A stretch of DNA of 64,000 bases, from assembly GCA_020152595.1 (NCBI GenBank), contig JAIGNY010002073.1, forward strand, positions 1,543,001-1,607,000, in the 5' to 3' direction. The stretch's first letter is position 1, and every line of letters starts with the position of its first letter. The notes beneath the pieces were generated by a model that searched no databases, was not told where the DNA came from, and saw only the letters and a list, made by a program, of their open reading frames with translations. A program made the translations under genes and the position numbers. Below, in pieces: positions 23,877 to 33,655 of this stretch. Source of the DNA: Chiridota heheva (taxonomy: Eukaryota; Echinodermata; Holothuroidea; Apodida; Chiridotidae).

Positions 23877-25941
23877 ACCAGAGAGCGTGACGTCATTCGC
23901 TCTATACTACGTATAGGCCGAAGGCCGAGAGACACAACTCGTACACCTAGTGTTACGAAATCGTGATACTTTTTTTAAGTCATCCACCCATACTAGTTCC
24001 AGGTGAGGGCAGTAGAGAGTCAAGCATTTAAAGAATACAAAATAACAAAGAAATGTGTAAATACTTACTCTACGTCGCGGTAAATTGTTGGATTTAAAAT
24101 GTTGTTATACCGGATTTAATTGTATCGTTACTTTTTGTGCACTTCTAGTTAATTAAACTAATATTCTTATATGTCAATATTATAACAACTTTGATTTTGA
24201 CGTCATCCATGGATCAAGTGCGAAAAAAACTGACAAACCATATGATATGCCATGCACACAATGCATGCAGGTACCTTTCGCGATACCGGTACGGGCCGGT
24301 ACGGTACCGTATACCATGCCGATGCGTTTATTACTCAAACTTAAAGTATTTTAAAGGAATTACTGCATAGCTTTACCGATGCGCTTATGCATTACGCCTA
24401 GGCCCTAGTTGGTGTAGGTCGGCCAACACCGTAGGCCTATTAATTACAAATAATTTACCGGTAGTGATGGGCCTAGCCACATTACGTCCCCGATGTGATT
24501 AATATTGCTATCGGCCGTTTAATAAAGGCTAGGCTAGCCAAATGCGTGACATCTGCGGTCCTAGACTGCTTGAGATTTGCAATGTAATATTAACTAAGGT
24601 GGATCTAGGCCTAGTTATTGAAGCCTAGTTTAGGGTCAGGATTATCGGGTAGTATGAAAAAGGACTGAAGAATACCACCTTAACCCAATCAAATTCAGAC
24701 TTAACCGTTAGGCGTACATTCTTGCAAGACCAATGCAAGTTAGAACTTGACTAACAAGAATTTAGGCTATGACTTGCTTCAGATTAGCTGTCCAGACATA
24801 ACTTGATTCACATGGTGGTTTTCTGTATATACTGCTTGAATTTTAAACGAAACTTTGTAAATAATTCATGAGGAATACTGAAAACCCATATTTGTGAAAT
24901 TAATATTATTTTCAAGGTGAAGGCAAATAGCTATGTAGGCTACACACTAGTGAGATAACATCTCCCTCTGTATGCCCTACATGCCACGCACTACATGCAG
25001 TACAGTTAAGGTTAAAGTAACGGCGTATGTACGGCGTTAGCTTCAGACTGTTCAACAACAACTGGCACACAATTAAGATCGCACATTATTTAAGGTCTAC
25101 TAAAATTGTTCAAGACATCTACTAGTTTTGATCATTTATCCCTTATCATAAAAGTTGTTAGCGTAGTATTTTTCTTGAAATATACTTAGGCCTAAGTTTG
25201 TAATGCAAGTACGATACATGCAGCATGCCTGTCTACAATAGTACAATATAACGCTACGCTAAAGTGTTGTCGTCCTGCATGTAACTGTAAAAAGAAATTG
25301 TTGTTTTTGTGTTGTTAGAAATAAAAGAACATTAATCTTGATTGAAAAGATAAGTCATGATTAAAACTACGATAAATATAATTAATCTTTTTGTGTAAAG
25401 ATTTTCAATTTTATTCATCTTAAATTTGCCTATTTTTTTATTATTGTGTCTAATTTTCAATGTACCGACATATCTGCTGCCCTCTCTTGGAACCAACTTG
25501 GGCGCAGGACAAACCAAAAAGTATCACGCTCTGAAGGTATAAGAATTTTGCTTCTCGGCCTTCGGCCTATTGTTGGTCGGAAATGTGGCCTCAGGTCATC
25601 AGACCGCATAGCACCGACCAAGTGAATACGCACTTGGTCGGTGCCACCTCATTTCCGGGAGGTGACGTCATTTTCTGGGGTGAGAACAAACATTTGCGCG
25701 ATACACGTGGGCAAGTCCGTGTGCGTTCACTGTGTGAAGGCATGTAAACAAACACAGCTGATCGCTTTGTTTTTACTCCATTGTGGGGTGAATGCGCGCA
25801 GTTGTTATGCGGTCTGACACAGCTGATCGCTTTGTTTTCACTCCATTGTGGGGTGAATGCGCGCAGTTGTTATGCGGTCTGACGACCTCAGTTTACATTT
25901 CCGACCAAGTGAATAGGGTGAATAACGTCACGCTCTCTGGT
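23877..25941. mobile_element. Non-autonomous TIR DNA transposon, about 2.07 kb
   Basis: The left end ACCAGAGAGCGTGACGTCAT is matched by the reverse complement of the right end (ACCAGAGAGCGTGACGTTAT) ending at 25941. Just inside the left TIR is TAGGCCGAAGGCCGAGAG. Its inverted partner is at 25551-25570, displaced 350 bp inward by a nested element. No transposase frame is visible. Target duplication is unclear because A-rich bases flank both ends, so the superfamily is unknown. Confidence 0.75.
25566..25917. mobile_element. Nested 352-bp foldback element
   Basis: The ends are CCTATTGTTGGTCGGAAATG and the complement of CCTATTCACTTGGTCGGAAA. Further in, CTCAGGTCATCAGACCGCAT pairs with GTCGTCAGACCGCATAAC on the other side. 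Inside are a perfect 13-bp stem around ACCGACCAAGTG (25613-25643) and a 65-bp direct duplication (25753-25817 and 25818-25882). It separates the inner and outer terminal repeats of the host transposon. Confidence 0.7.
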
Positions 25942-26230
25942 AAAACACATAACATTAGATTCGCGGAACTCATGTTTAACTTTCGTTGCGACTGAAAGTT
26001 CATCCATTTTATTCTGTAGGAATCTAACGTTCCCAAGTTTACTTGTGAGTAGGCCTAAAGGGATTAATTTTGTAACATGTTAATTTTGTAACATTTGTTA
26101 TCATGTTCTTTTCTGTAATGATTTTTGTTGTATCTTCAACAATTTTGTTATTAGGCGTAGGCCTAGGCCTATATATTACAATTAAATCTAACCTTTTTAA
26201 ATCAAAAATGTTTCATTAAAATCAACCGAC

Positions 26231-26368
26231 TGTAACATAATCTATAAATATCACAGACAAGAAGTATAGCTTCTTCATAGAATCATGTTCTCTACAAAGT
26301 ACAATCTACAACACACACACAACTGTACAGTATATACAATCACAAGGGATGATCAAGGTCACATACCA
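26231..26368 (-). repeat. 3' LTR (138 bp)
   Basis: Starts TGTAACATAATC and ends GGTCACATACCA on the plus strand, near-identical to 31555-31693. TG...CA ends on both strands. Directly inside is TAACATCTTTCTTTTT, a pyrimidine run that forms a polypurine tract on the element's sense strand. Confidence 0.92.
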
Positions 26369-26395
26369 TAACATCTTTCTTTTTAACATTGACAT

Positions 26396-28970
26396 TTAAC
26401 CTGATTCTATAAGGCAATCTGGTTTTACACTTGCCCTTCCAAACCGGGTTACATAAGGGGAGGTGTCTGTGCTAGGCATGTCGGTATTCTCAGGTGGGGG
26501 CCCAAATTCTATACTTCTTTCACATTGGTTTTCTACAGTTGCTTTAATATCAGATGGGACGGTAGTTGTTGACTCATTAGTACGGATAATATCCCTCCTA
26601 TTTCTACGGTAGTTCCCCCTTCTTTCTCGTTCAACCTGCAGCCAGTAGAGCGTGGTAAGATTGTTGCTTTCCGCCACTCTTTGGAACGATTGGGTTTTAT
26701 TCTCACTGTGTCTCCAGGCTGCAATTCTGGCAGAGGGTGTGCACTTTTGTCGTAGCACAATTTACCTTTCATTTGTCTTTTGTATAAAACAGGAATCACC
26801 TTTTCTGGGTCAATACTCTTTGGTTTCAACAAAATAAAAGAAACTGGGAGAATGGATCTGGTGCGGCGGCTCATTAACAATAGCGAAGGAGAGCATGTGA
26901 CATTAATAGGTGTAAGAGTTAAAAGGGCGAGATGGGTCCCTTGATCTTTCACAGCCTTTTTGAATATTCCCTTACAAATTTGTATAACACGTTTCACCAT
27001 ACCATTTGATTAAGGGTATTCTGGGCTACTAGTCTTGTGAGTAAACTTTCAGCGTTTAGCAAATTTGCGAAATTCAAAGCAAGAAAACTGGGGGCCATTG
27101 TCAGACATAACAACATCTGGGATTCCATGACGAGCAAAATGCTGTTTGCATTTGTCAATCACACAAGTGGCAGTAGGGATTTGGAGGTTACTTACTTCGA
27201 AAAACTTTAAATAGTAATCAGCAAGGATTACATAATCTTTACCCTGAAAAAATAAAATAATCTACACCAAGCTTTTTCCAAGGCCCCTCGGGGACCTCCT
27301 GTGGCATCAGTGGTTCTTTACTTTGTTTTCTACGGTATGTGTTACAAACATCACATGATTCTACCTTGTCTTTGATTTGTGATGTCATGCCTGGCCAGTA
27401 GACATAATCTCTGGCCAATCGCAAAGACTTTTCCTGCCCTAAATGTGCTGATTGAATTTTATTTAGAATCTGGGAGCGTAGTTCTTTTGGTACGACAATA
27501 CGGCCATTCTTGAAAATAATGCCGTCTACTACACTTAAAGTTTCTCGAATTGTCCAGTACTCTCTGTGTCCACTCTTGTTTCACTCTTATCGTCTCGCCA
27601 ACCATCTAATATTATTCTAATCAGGGCCTAACATGTTAGATCTCTGTAAGTGCCCTCTCTTATTTTCTCTAACAGGACGCCTCCATCTGTAAATGAGATA
27701 TTAGCTTGATGCTAATTTCACTATCATTATATAGGATTTCCGGTAGTTGTGCCCTACTTAATGTATCTGCTACATACATTTCCTTGCCTCTTTTATATCT
27801 TACCCTGCGATCATACTTTTGGAGTCGTAATAACATACGTTGTAACCGTGGAAGTGCTTCATTGAGTGGTTTTTTGAAGATGGCCTCTAGGGGTTTGTGA
27901 TCAGCCTTCACTTGGACAGACCCACCATAGAGGTATGTATGAAACCGCTCTGCACCAAACTGTAAAGCTAACAGTTCCTTCACAATCTCGGCATAATTTC
28001 GTTGACAGTCAGAAAGCGTTTTTGATGCATAAGCAATTGGGTGCTCTTCTTGGCTAACTTGTGCCCCTAAGCCATATGAGCTTGCATCAACTGACAAAAC
28101 AACCTCTTTGTTGTTGTCAAAGTAAGCTAAGACAGGAGCTTGGACAACCAGTTCCTTCAACCTGTTCATTGCGTTTTGCTGGTGTTTTCCCCAGACATAT
28201 TCTACACGACTTTTGGTGAGGAGTCTAATCGGCTCATCGATTTATGAACGATCAGGCAAGAACTTACTCAAATAATTGATCATGCCTAAAAACCTTTAAA
28301 TCCCAGTTTTATCACATGGTGGAGGTATATCTACTATGGCTTTAACCTTTTGAGGGTCGGGTTTGAGTCCCTCAGGAGTTAACACATGCCCAATATATGC
28401 AACATTTTGCACGCGCAGCCTTACCTTATTTGGGTTCAAATGTCACATTCTCTTCTCGAAGCCTTTGTAATACTTTTCATAGGTTATCATTATGTTGCTC
28501 TTTATCTTCACCCCACACATAAATCATCCATAATCACCTACACTCCATGCATACCCCGCAAAATTTCATGCATGTGTCTCTGGGGCTGGGGATATGCCGA
28601 ATGGCATTCGCAAGAATCTATATCAGCCCCAGGGTGTGTTGAAAGTGGTCAATTTTGAACTCAACTCATCCAAGTTTATTTGCCAAAAACCACTTTGGGC
28701 ATCTAATACTGAAAAGATTTTGGCACCACTCAGATTTGAGGAAATTTCCTCAATCGTTGCCATCAGATAATATGGCCGTTTTAATGCCTTGTTCAAATCT
28801 TTGGGGTCTATGCATATATGTAGGTCATCAGGGGTAATTTCTGCATGATCATCATTTCTTTTTTGTTTCTTCTTATCCACTACAACCATGGAGTTCACCC
28901 AATCAGTGGGACCCGTCTCCTGTGTTATGACTTTGTCATGTACCACTTGGTCTAATTTTTCTTTCACTAC
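26396..28970 (-). pseudogene. Gypsy pol: reverse transcriptase, RNase H and integrase, broken
   Basis: Minus-strand blocks: RT with FSVLDAQSGFWQI near 28710 and VIMDDL near 28525; RNase H with SVDASSYGLGAQVSQEEHPI near 28100; integrase with YVYWPGM, the second half of the zinc site (CDVCNTYR) near 27350, the first catalytic-type GVDYF near 27255 and SDNGPQFSCFEF near 27090. The third catalytic region reads SNGMVKRVIQ, where the family usually has Glu in the NGxxER block; here Lys replaces it. Frames change several times and stops occur after FVIMDDL and before SNGMVK. It cannot encode an active polyprotein. Confidence 0.88.
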
Positions 28971-29700
28971 TTCCTCAAGGCCACTGGCAATTTTCTAAGG
29001 GGGTGAACTACTGGACGAACAGTCTCATCTAGTTCTAAATGGATTGTTCCATTCATGGAATCTAACCCTTTGAACCTATCCGAAAATTCTTTGATAATTG
29101 GGCCATTCTTTGCTTTGGCCCACGCTTGGTGTGCAGGACTTTTGCTCGGATCACCAGTATGTCTGTTGCTTTCAGGTATTTTATTAGGGGTAATAGCTAT
29201 GGTTGCGTTAGTAACTTCCTTACCCTGTGAGTTGGTTGACAAGGGACTTTTCACTGCCCTTACAAACTTTACAATATCAAAGTCTTCACAAGCATCACAG
29301 CCTAGTAATGGTAAAAATTCACGGTTCACCACTACAAACTCTAATTCAATATGCTTCTCTCTGTACTGGGAGTTAAGGGTTACTTTTCCCAGTGGTTGTA
29401 TCTGGGACCCAGCTAGCAAGAAAGTTTACATTTCACTTTCTTTAGTGGCTTTGTTGTAAGTTTCTTATATATGGAGTATGGCATGACATTAACTTCTGCT
29501 CCAGTGTCTGCTTTCATTTGGACTTCTTTTCCTTGTACTTTGAGCACTACCATACCTTTTGTAGACTTCTTTCTTGTTTTGCCAACTGCGCCGATACACA
29601 CTGCATCCATAAAGTAAATGTGAGTACCTTCATCTTCACTGTCAGATGTAACATTCAAGTCAATTTGCCTGTTACTAATAGGCAGGGGCGGACTGGCCAC
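28967..29700 (-). pseudogene. Gypsy pol: aspartic protease and start of RT
   Basis: Contains the retropepsin signature ADTGAEVNVMPYSIYKKL near 29510, then LLGCDACEDFDIVKF, then a linker leading to the RT entry motif VHPLRKLPVALRK. The DTG triad is intact, but a stop or frame change near 29413 and another at about 28995 separate it from the rest. The left side of the protease frame joins the gag frame at the hAT target site: both flanks of the insertion are in the same phase. Confidence 0.88.
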
Positions 29701-30687
29701 ACGGGCATTTGGGCAATGCCCGGTGGGTTGGTGGCCTCGTGGGCCAGGAAGCCGGGGAAAATACAGCTCTTTTTCATAAAAGTTGATAGAACGCGCCGCG
29801 GGCCATGACTAAATCTTTGAGAAGGAGTCTAGTCTAGACTGTGTATTGAAAGGTGGTTCAAGTTGTTGTATACACCCATTCAACAAGTGACGCAGCGCGC
29901 CCGACAAGCAAAGCGTCGGACGGTCGGTAATTCGAACGGAATCCGTGATGTGTGTGGAAGGTGAGAAATCAGTACCAGATGCTTATACATTGCAGTAGGA
30001 CAGTAATTTTGAGTCTGACTCTGAACAGCCGGAAAGAGCTTATTAAGTGAGTGATGTAAAGGCTGCCCTCTCTGCTGCTACAAGGTGCTCCTCAAGTTGA
30101 ACCTTTTCACTGATGTTTACAAAAGCATTGGGCTTGCCTACAAGCTGCTGCTAACGCTACCTGTGTCACAAGTGGCATGTGAACGTTCTTTCTCTGCCTT
30201 GAAGAGAATAAAAAACCGTTTGAGAAGTACAATGGCCCAAGAGCATCTTGAGGCGTTCATGTTGATGTTTGTAGAAAAAAGGATCTTGGCCAAACTTGAC
30301 ATTAAAAATATCATTGATGGTGTGGCTGCCAAAAGCAGCGAATTGCGTAGGCTCCTACTCTCGTAGACAAGACATGTACTCGTGTCATTGCACATATATC
30401 ATCTTGTCGGTCATGTAATTTGTTTACGTTTAAATTTCGTGGTTTCGTAGTTTTGTTTCTGGAAAATTAGTTTTGGGTCTTTTTTTAAAGGATTATTGTA
30501 ACCTAAAATTTGGAAATATAGTACCATTTTGCTTCCTAAACATTCCTTAACTTCTAAAAAATACCACCTCCACTCACTCAGATCTACCCACAGGATGGCG
30601 ATCAATATATAAGTAACATATCAATGAATAATGGGCCGGTCCACGTAAAAAATGCCCGGGCCGGCTGCAAGACCCAGTCCGCCCCTG
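29683..30687 (+). mobile_element. Truncated hAT DNA transposon nested in the gypsy element
   Basis: Termini CAGGGGCGGACTGG and CCAGTCCGCCCCTG form a perfect 14-bp inverted repeat. The 8-bp target duplication CTAATAGG lies at 29675-29682 and 30688-30695. Both are diagnostic of hAT elements. At 1,005 bp with only the C-terminal transposase segment it is an internally deleted, non-autonomous copy. Subterminal GGGCATTTGGGCAATGCCCGG-type sequence is partly mirrored at the other end. Since it interrupts gag-pol it is younger than the retrotransposon. Confidence 0.95.
30085..30366 (+). pseudogene. hAT transposase C-terminal dimerisation domain remnant
   Basis: The frame contains LPVSQVACERSFSALKRIKN followed by RLRSTMAQEHLEAFMLMF and ends at TAG. 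The CERSFSALKxIKxRLRSTM block is the hallmark of the hAT C-terminal dimerisation domain, used for transposase oligomerisation. The catalytic core and BED zinc finger are absent from the element, so it is a remnant. Confidence 0.92.
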
Positions 30688-31521
30688 CTAATAGGCCTAT
30701 CGGTCACGGTGCGAATATGTTTGTTTTCATTTCTGCATTTCCTTGCGAAGTGATTAAGTTCCCCATAAATGTTACACTGTTTATTATATGCTGGACATCT
30801 TTTTGGATGATCAAAGCTGTGGCCATACCCACAAAATCGACATTCACTTTTGTAGTCTTTGCCTTGCCGTTTTGGGATGTTCTGAGTGTATGAACTTTGG
30901 GACTTTCTGGGGCTCTCTTTGGAAAAAGTTGATTTTAAGTTTTGAGGGCGTGTCTTTAGGGATTGAATATTGTGATTGTCACCTATCATATGCTGCAGTT
31001 GTGCCTGGCTAGTCTCATGCGCACGACATATTTCAATTGCAGTTTTCAAGTCTAATTTGGACACTAGTAACAACTTTCCCCTCAAATCATCAGATTGAAT
31101 ACTACATGTCTCTAATAAGACTATCCTTCAACTCGCTAAATTCACAGTCTTTGAAAAATTTCCCAACTCTGTAACGTAGTACCGCTCAATGGGTTCCGAT
31201 TCTCGTTGGTTTCTGCTATTAAAAATGTATCGTTCATATGTGACATTTTTTTGTCCTTCTCAATAATCTTCGAACTTTGAAAGTATGTCAGCAAGTTTGA
31301 CAGTATTGACATCAGTTAAGTCAAAAGTGTTATAAATGTCTATAACTTCTGGTCCTGCTGCTGAAAGGAATGAACAAATTGATTTTCACCTTATCACTCT
31401 TACCGTACAACTCATTTGCTTCCATATAAATATCAAACTGCTGCTTCAACCTCCGCCAATTGGCTGCAATATTTCCATCCAAAATCACTAGGCCTGGAAT
31501 TCTCCCTCTTAATTCTGACAT
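30621..31521 (-). pseudogene. Gypsy gag with zinc knuckles, frameshifted
   Basis: Starts MSELRGRIPGLVILDGNIAA (ATG at 31521), followed by WRRLKQQFDIYM. The frame shifts near 31380, then resumes with LTDVNTVKLADILSKFE. The C-terminal part holds one CxxC...H...C knuckle (CRFCGYGHSFDH-PKRC) and a second in which the second Cys is Tyr (CNIYGELNHFARKC). Gag packages the RNA in virus-like particles. The reading frame then runs into the hAT insertion. Confidence 0.85.
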
Positions 31522-31540
31522 ATTGAAATTGAATGGTGTT

Positions 31541-31554
31541 CACTTCTGACACCA
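31541..31554 (-). promoter_or_regulatory. Primer-binding site, complementary to tRNA-Leu
   Basis: Directly inside the 5' LTR the minus strand reads TGGTGTCAGAAGTG. This is complementary to the CACTTCTGACACCA 3' end of a eukaryotic tRNA-Leu. Fourteen bases match without a gap. Confidence 0.88.
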
Positions 31555-31693
31555 TGTAACATAATCTATAAATATCACAGACAAGAAGTATAGCTTCTTT
31601 ATAGAATCATGTTCTCTACAAAGTACAATCTACACACACACACACAACTATACAATATATACAACCACAAGGGATGATCAAGGTCACATACCA
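31555..31693 (-). repeat. 5' LTR (139 bp)
   Basis: Near-identical to 26231-26368, with a few substitutions and one change in the CA run. It ends 565 bp upstream of the PLPP-like start codon, pointing the opposite way. Confidence 0.92.
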
Positions 31694-31840
31694 ACGTCAA
31701 GGAGAAAGCCCTATTTTGACGTTCAAAAGACGTCCAACCGATGTGGAATCGACGTTGAACCGATTTGCAAACGAACACGCGGGGAACGTCGAACCGACTC
31801 AAAACCGACATCGAATCAACTTCGAAATACTTACAAGGAT
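31694..31840. repeat. Degenerate ACGTTGAACCGA-type repeat
   Basis: Variants of GACGTTGAACCGAT, GACGTCCAACCGATG, AACGTCGAACCGACTC and CGACATCGAATCAAC follow each other over 150 bp, as in a decayed short-period satellite. It abuts the 5' LTR. Confidence 0.6.
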
Positions 31841-32258
31841 TAACTCTTTGCGAAAAGTTAAAACGCTGAATATCAATTTGTGAGAAATTTTTGGTCAACT
31901 TCAAACTTAGTGTTACCACGAGTTTCATGAGGACACATGTAATAATTTTTTGGATTTTTATCCCGTTGGGCGATCCATAATAATCGCCCTCTTTATAAAT
32001 TATTTATACTTTGTGGAGAATTTGAAACTCTCGGGTTGCATTGACGATTGACCTGCCATCAAGACGAAAGACGTAGGCTACAGTACTAGACATCAAGAGT
32101 TTACTAGAACTTCTTCCTTGCCTGTACTGTCAGACTGTACATGTTGCGAATTCAGTACCTACGATTAATGTTTTGTGTCATGAATCATTCTCCCCTGTAC
32201 CTGACTTCTTCATTCACGTTTCCAGGAAAGTAGGCAATTTTGTATACTAGCATACAGG

Positions 32259-32463
32259 ATGTCGCAATCATCCCAAAGGAACGCGGATGCTGATGGAACT
32301 CAGTACGCTAGTTTTGATAACAACACGAGTGATTTAGACGACATTTCTTTGGATTTAAAAGAATTAGTAGTACGGCGAAAGACACCAAAGATGGCAAGTA
32401 AATGTTGCCAGTGTTTCCTTATGTGCAGTACCTTGCTGTTAGACTTTGCTGCATTTGGAATTG
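32259..32463 (+). CDS. Phospholipid phosphatase (LPP/PAP2 family), first coding exon
   Basis: Encodes the N-terminus: MSQSSQRNADADGTQYASFD, an acidic/Ser-rich cytosolic tail, then KCCQCFLMCSTLLLDFAAFG, the start of the first membrane helix. Donor TTG|GTATGTAAC, phase 1. LPP enzymes are six-helix membrane proteins that dephosphorylate phosphatidate, LPA, S1P and ceramide-1-phosphate on the outer leaflet. All six exons (32259, 44081, 47582, 53008, 54407, 55146) join in phase to 353 codons. That is longer than the usual 280-310, mainly because of this N-terminal tail. Which of PLPP1/2/3 it corresponds to cannot be decided. Confidence 0.9.
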
Positions 32464-32879
32464 GTATGTAACGTAGCCTAGGCAATACGGTTTGTAAAGT
32501 TAGATCATACTATTACTAGATAAATGTTATATTTGTTGGCTTGTTCTAGTTTTAAGTTTTTGACGAGTCTTCTCAATTATGAAATGTGTGGTGCACTGGT
32601 GGTGGAACTCACAGACGTTCCTATCGTTATGGCAATTACTTATTACATGATAGCATATATATAAGTACCATGTAGTAAGTATATGGGCCTAGGGCCTAGG
32701 TTGCCATTAATGATAGAAACACCGGTGGTGGGACTAGCCTAACTTTAGTTACACGAGAAAGGAATTGTGTAATTGTTTGTAAATGAACGTAATTAACCCC
32801 GCATTAGCGCAAAAAACAGTAAGGTCATCTCACTTATGACTTATTGCAATTTCACTGGCAGGACCCTGGTGCTGATTTG
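32464..32879. other. Start of PLPP intron 1, unassigned
   Basis: AT-rich with TAGGCCTA-like words. No feature seen. Confidence 0.45.
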
Positions 32880-33431
32880 TTAAAGGAGCACTAGGCGGCA
32901 GGCCTTACATGTAGGTCAAAGTACTGTACTTTGAGGGCATATTTTATGGGGTCACCCGCAAAATTGAATGTTTATCCTGCATGTAACGGTATAACAAGTC
33001 TCTGGTTAGTATGAATTATCAAGTGACCTTTGCCCTACCCTACAGTCAGCTGTGAGCTATGGAGGCATAAAGTTTATCATGGACAAGATGAAAGTGAATT
33101 TCCATAATTTATCGTTGCTTTCGATAATCACTTTTGGTGGAACTGACAAATTGATTGGGAGCAATGGAGTAGAGAAAAGAGTTTGTAGTGTGGTTTTTAG
33201 TTGAACCATGCCTACAATGTAAATTTAACAAAGGAAACTGGTATCAAAATTCGTCGTAATCATTCACACTGCAAATGGACGATGAAACAGCTAGGCTGTA
33301 TGTAGTTTTGTGTTCTGTTTGTTTGGATTTTTGACAAATGTTATTCATGTTATTATTCCCTAATGGCCACCTGGTTTCTCAAAATTTTAGAAAGAAAATA
33401 CCTGTCACTCAAACTTTGTTAAATGCTCCTT
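32880..33431. mobile_element. MITE-like repeat (copy b)
   Basis: Shares its interior with 16469-16712 (CTTTGAGGGCATATTTT, TCAAGTGACCTTTGCCC, GCTATGGAGGCATAAAGTTTATC). The ends AAAGGAGCACTAGGC and the complement of AATGCTCCTTCAT are weakly inverted. It is longer than the other copy, so one has a deletion or insertion. Confidence 0.6.
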
Positions 33432-33655
33432 CATACCCCCGCTTCGTCATCTTAAATCTGTTCTAAATTTGTTCTCACTGGCATCCTCAACATGCTCTGG
33501 TTCAACCTACTCATTCATCCTACAAATCCTCAATAAACTTTACGCTCTTTCTCCTTAAAAATTAAAAAAAATCTTTTTCTGGATCCCCAGTCATTGGCAT
33601 TCCTGGCAACGAAAGAGCTGGCAACAACGCTCTGTCGAATCTCACCTCTCCTTTT
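33432..33655 (+). pseudogene. I-clade LINE fragment, RNase H end (left piece)
   Basis: In one frame: a Trp-Ile-Pro-Ser-His stretch, then GIPGNERAGNNALSNLTSPL, the end of the RNase H domain found in I-like LINEs (compare SHVGIPGNNRADSAT at 42760). The sequence stops at 33655, where another element begins, and resumes at 35208. Confidence 0.7.

Larger units (their letters stand above)
26231..31693 (-). mobile_element. Ty3/gypsy LTR retrotransposon, degenerate, interrupted by a hAT element
   Basis: Read on the minus strand: 5' LTR (31693-31555), primer site, gag, protease, reverse transcriptase, RNase H, integrase, polypurine stretch, 3' LTR. Domain order protease-RT-RNase H-integrase defines Ty3/gypsy. 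Length is 5,463 bp including a 1,005-bp hAT insertion at 29683-30687. Several frameshifts and stops break gag and pol. The two LTRs differ at only a handful of positions by eye, so it is not ancient. No target-site duplication is apparent (CCGAC left, ACGTC right). Sea-urchin-type Mag elements share a short LTR and Leu primer, which makes a Mag-like lineage plausible. Confidence 0.92.

Noticed and set aside
26231..26368. Target-site duplication of the gypsy element
   Set aside because: The bases outside the LTRs (CCGAC and ACGTC) do not match at 4-6 bp, so I did not call one.
31674..31883. 69-codon frame across the LTR end
   Set aside because: Half lies in the LTR and half in a degenerate ACGTTGAACCGA repeat; no protein family fits.
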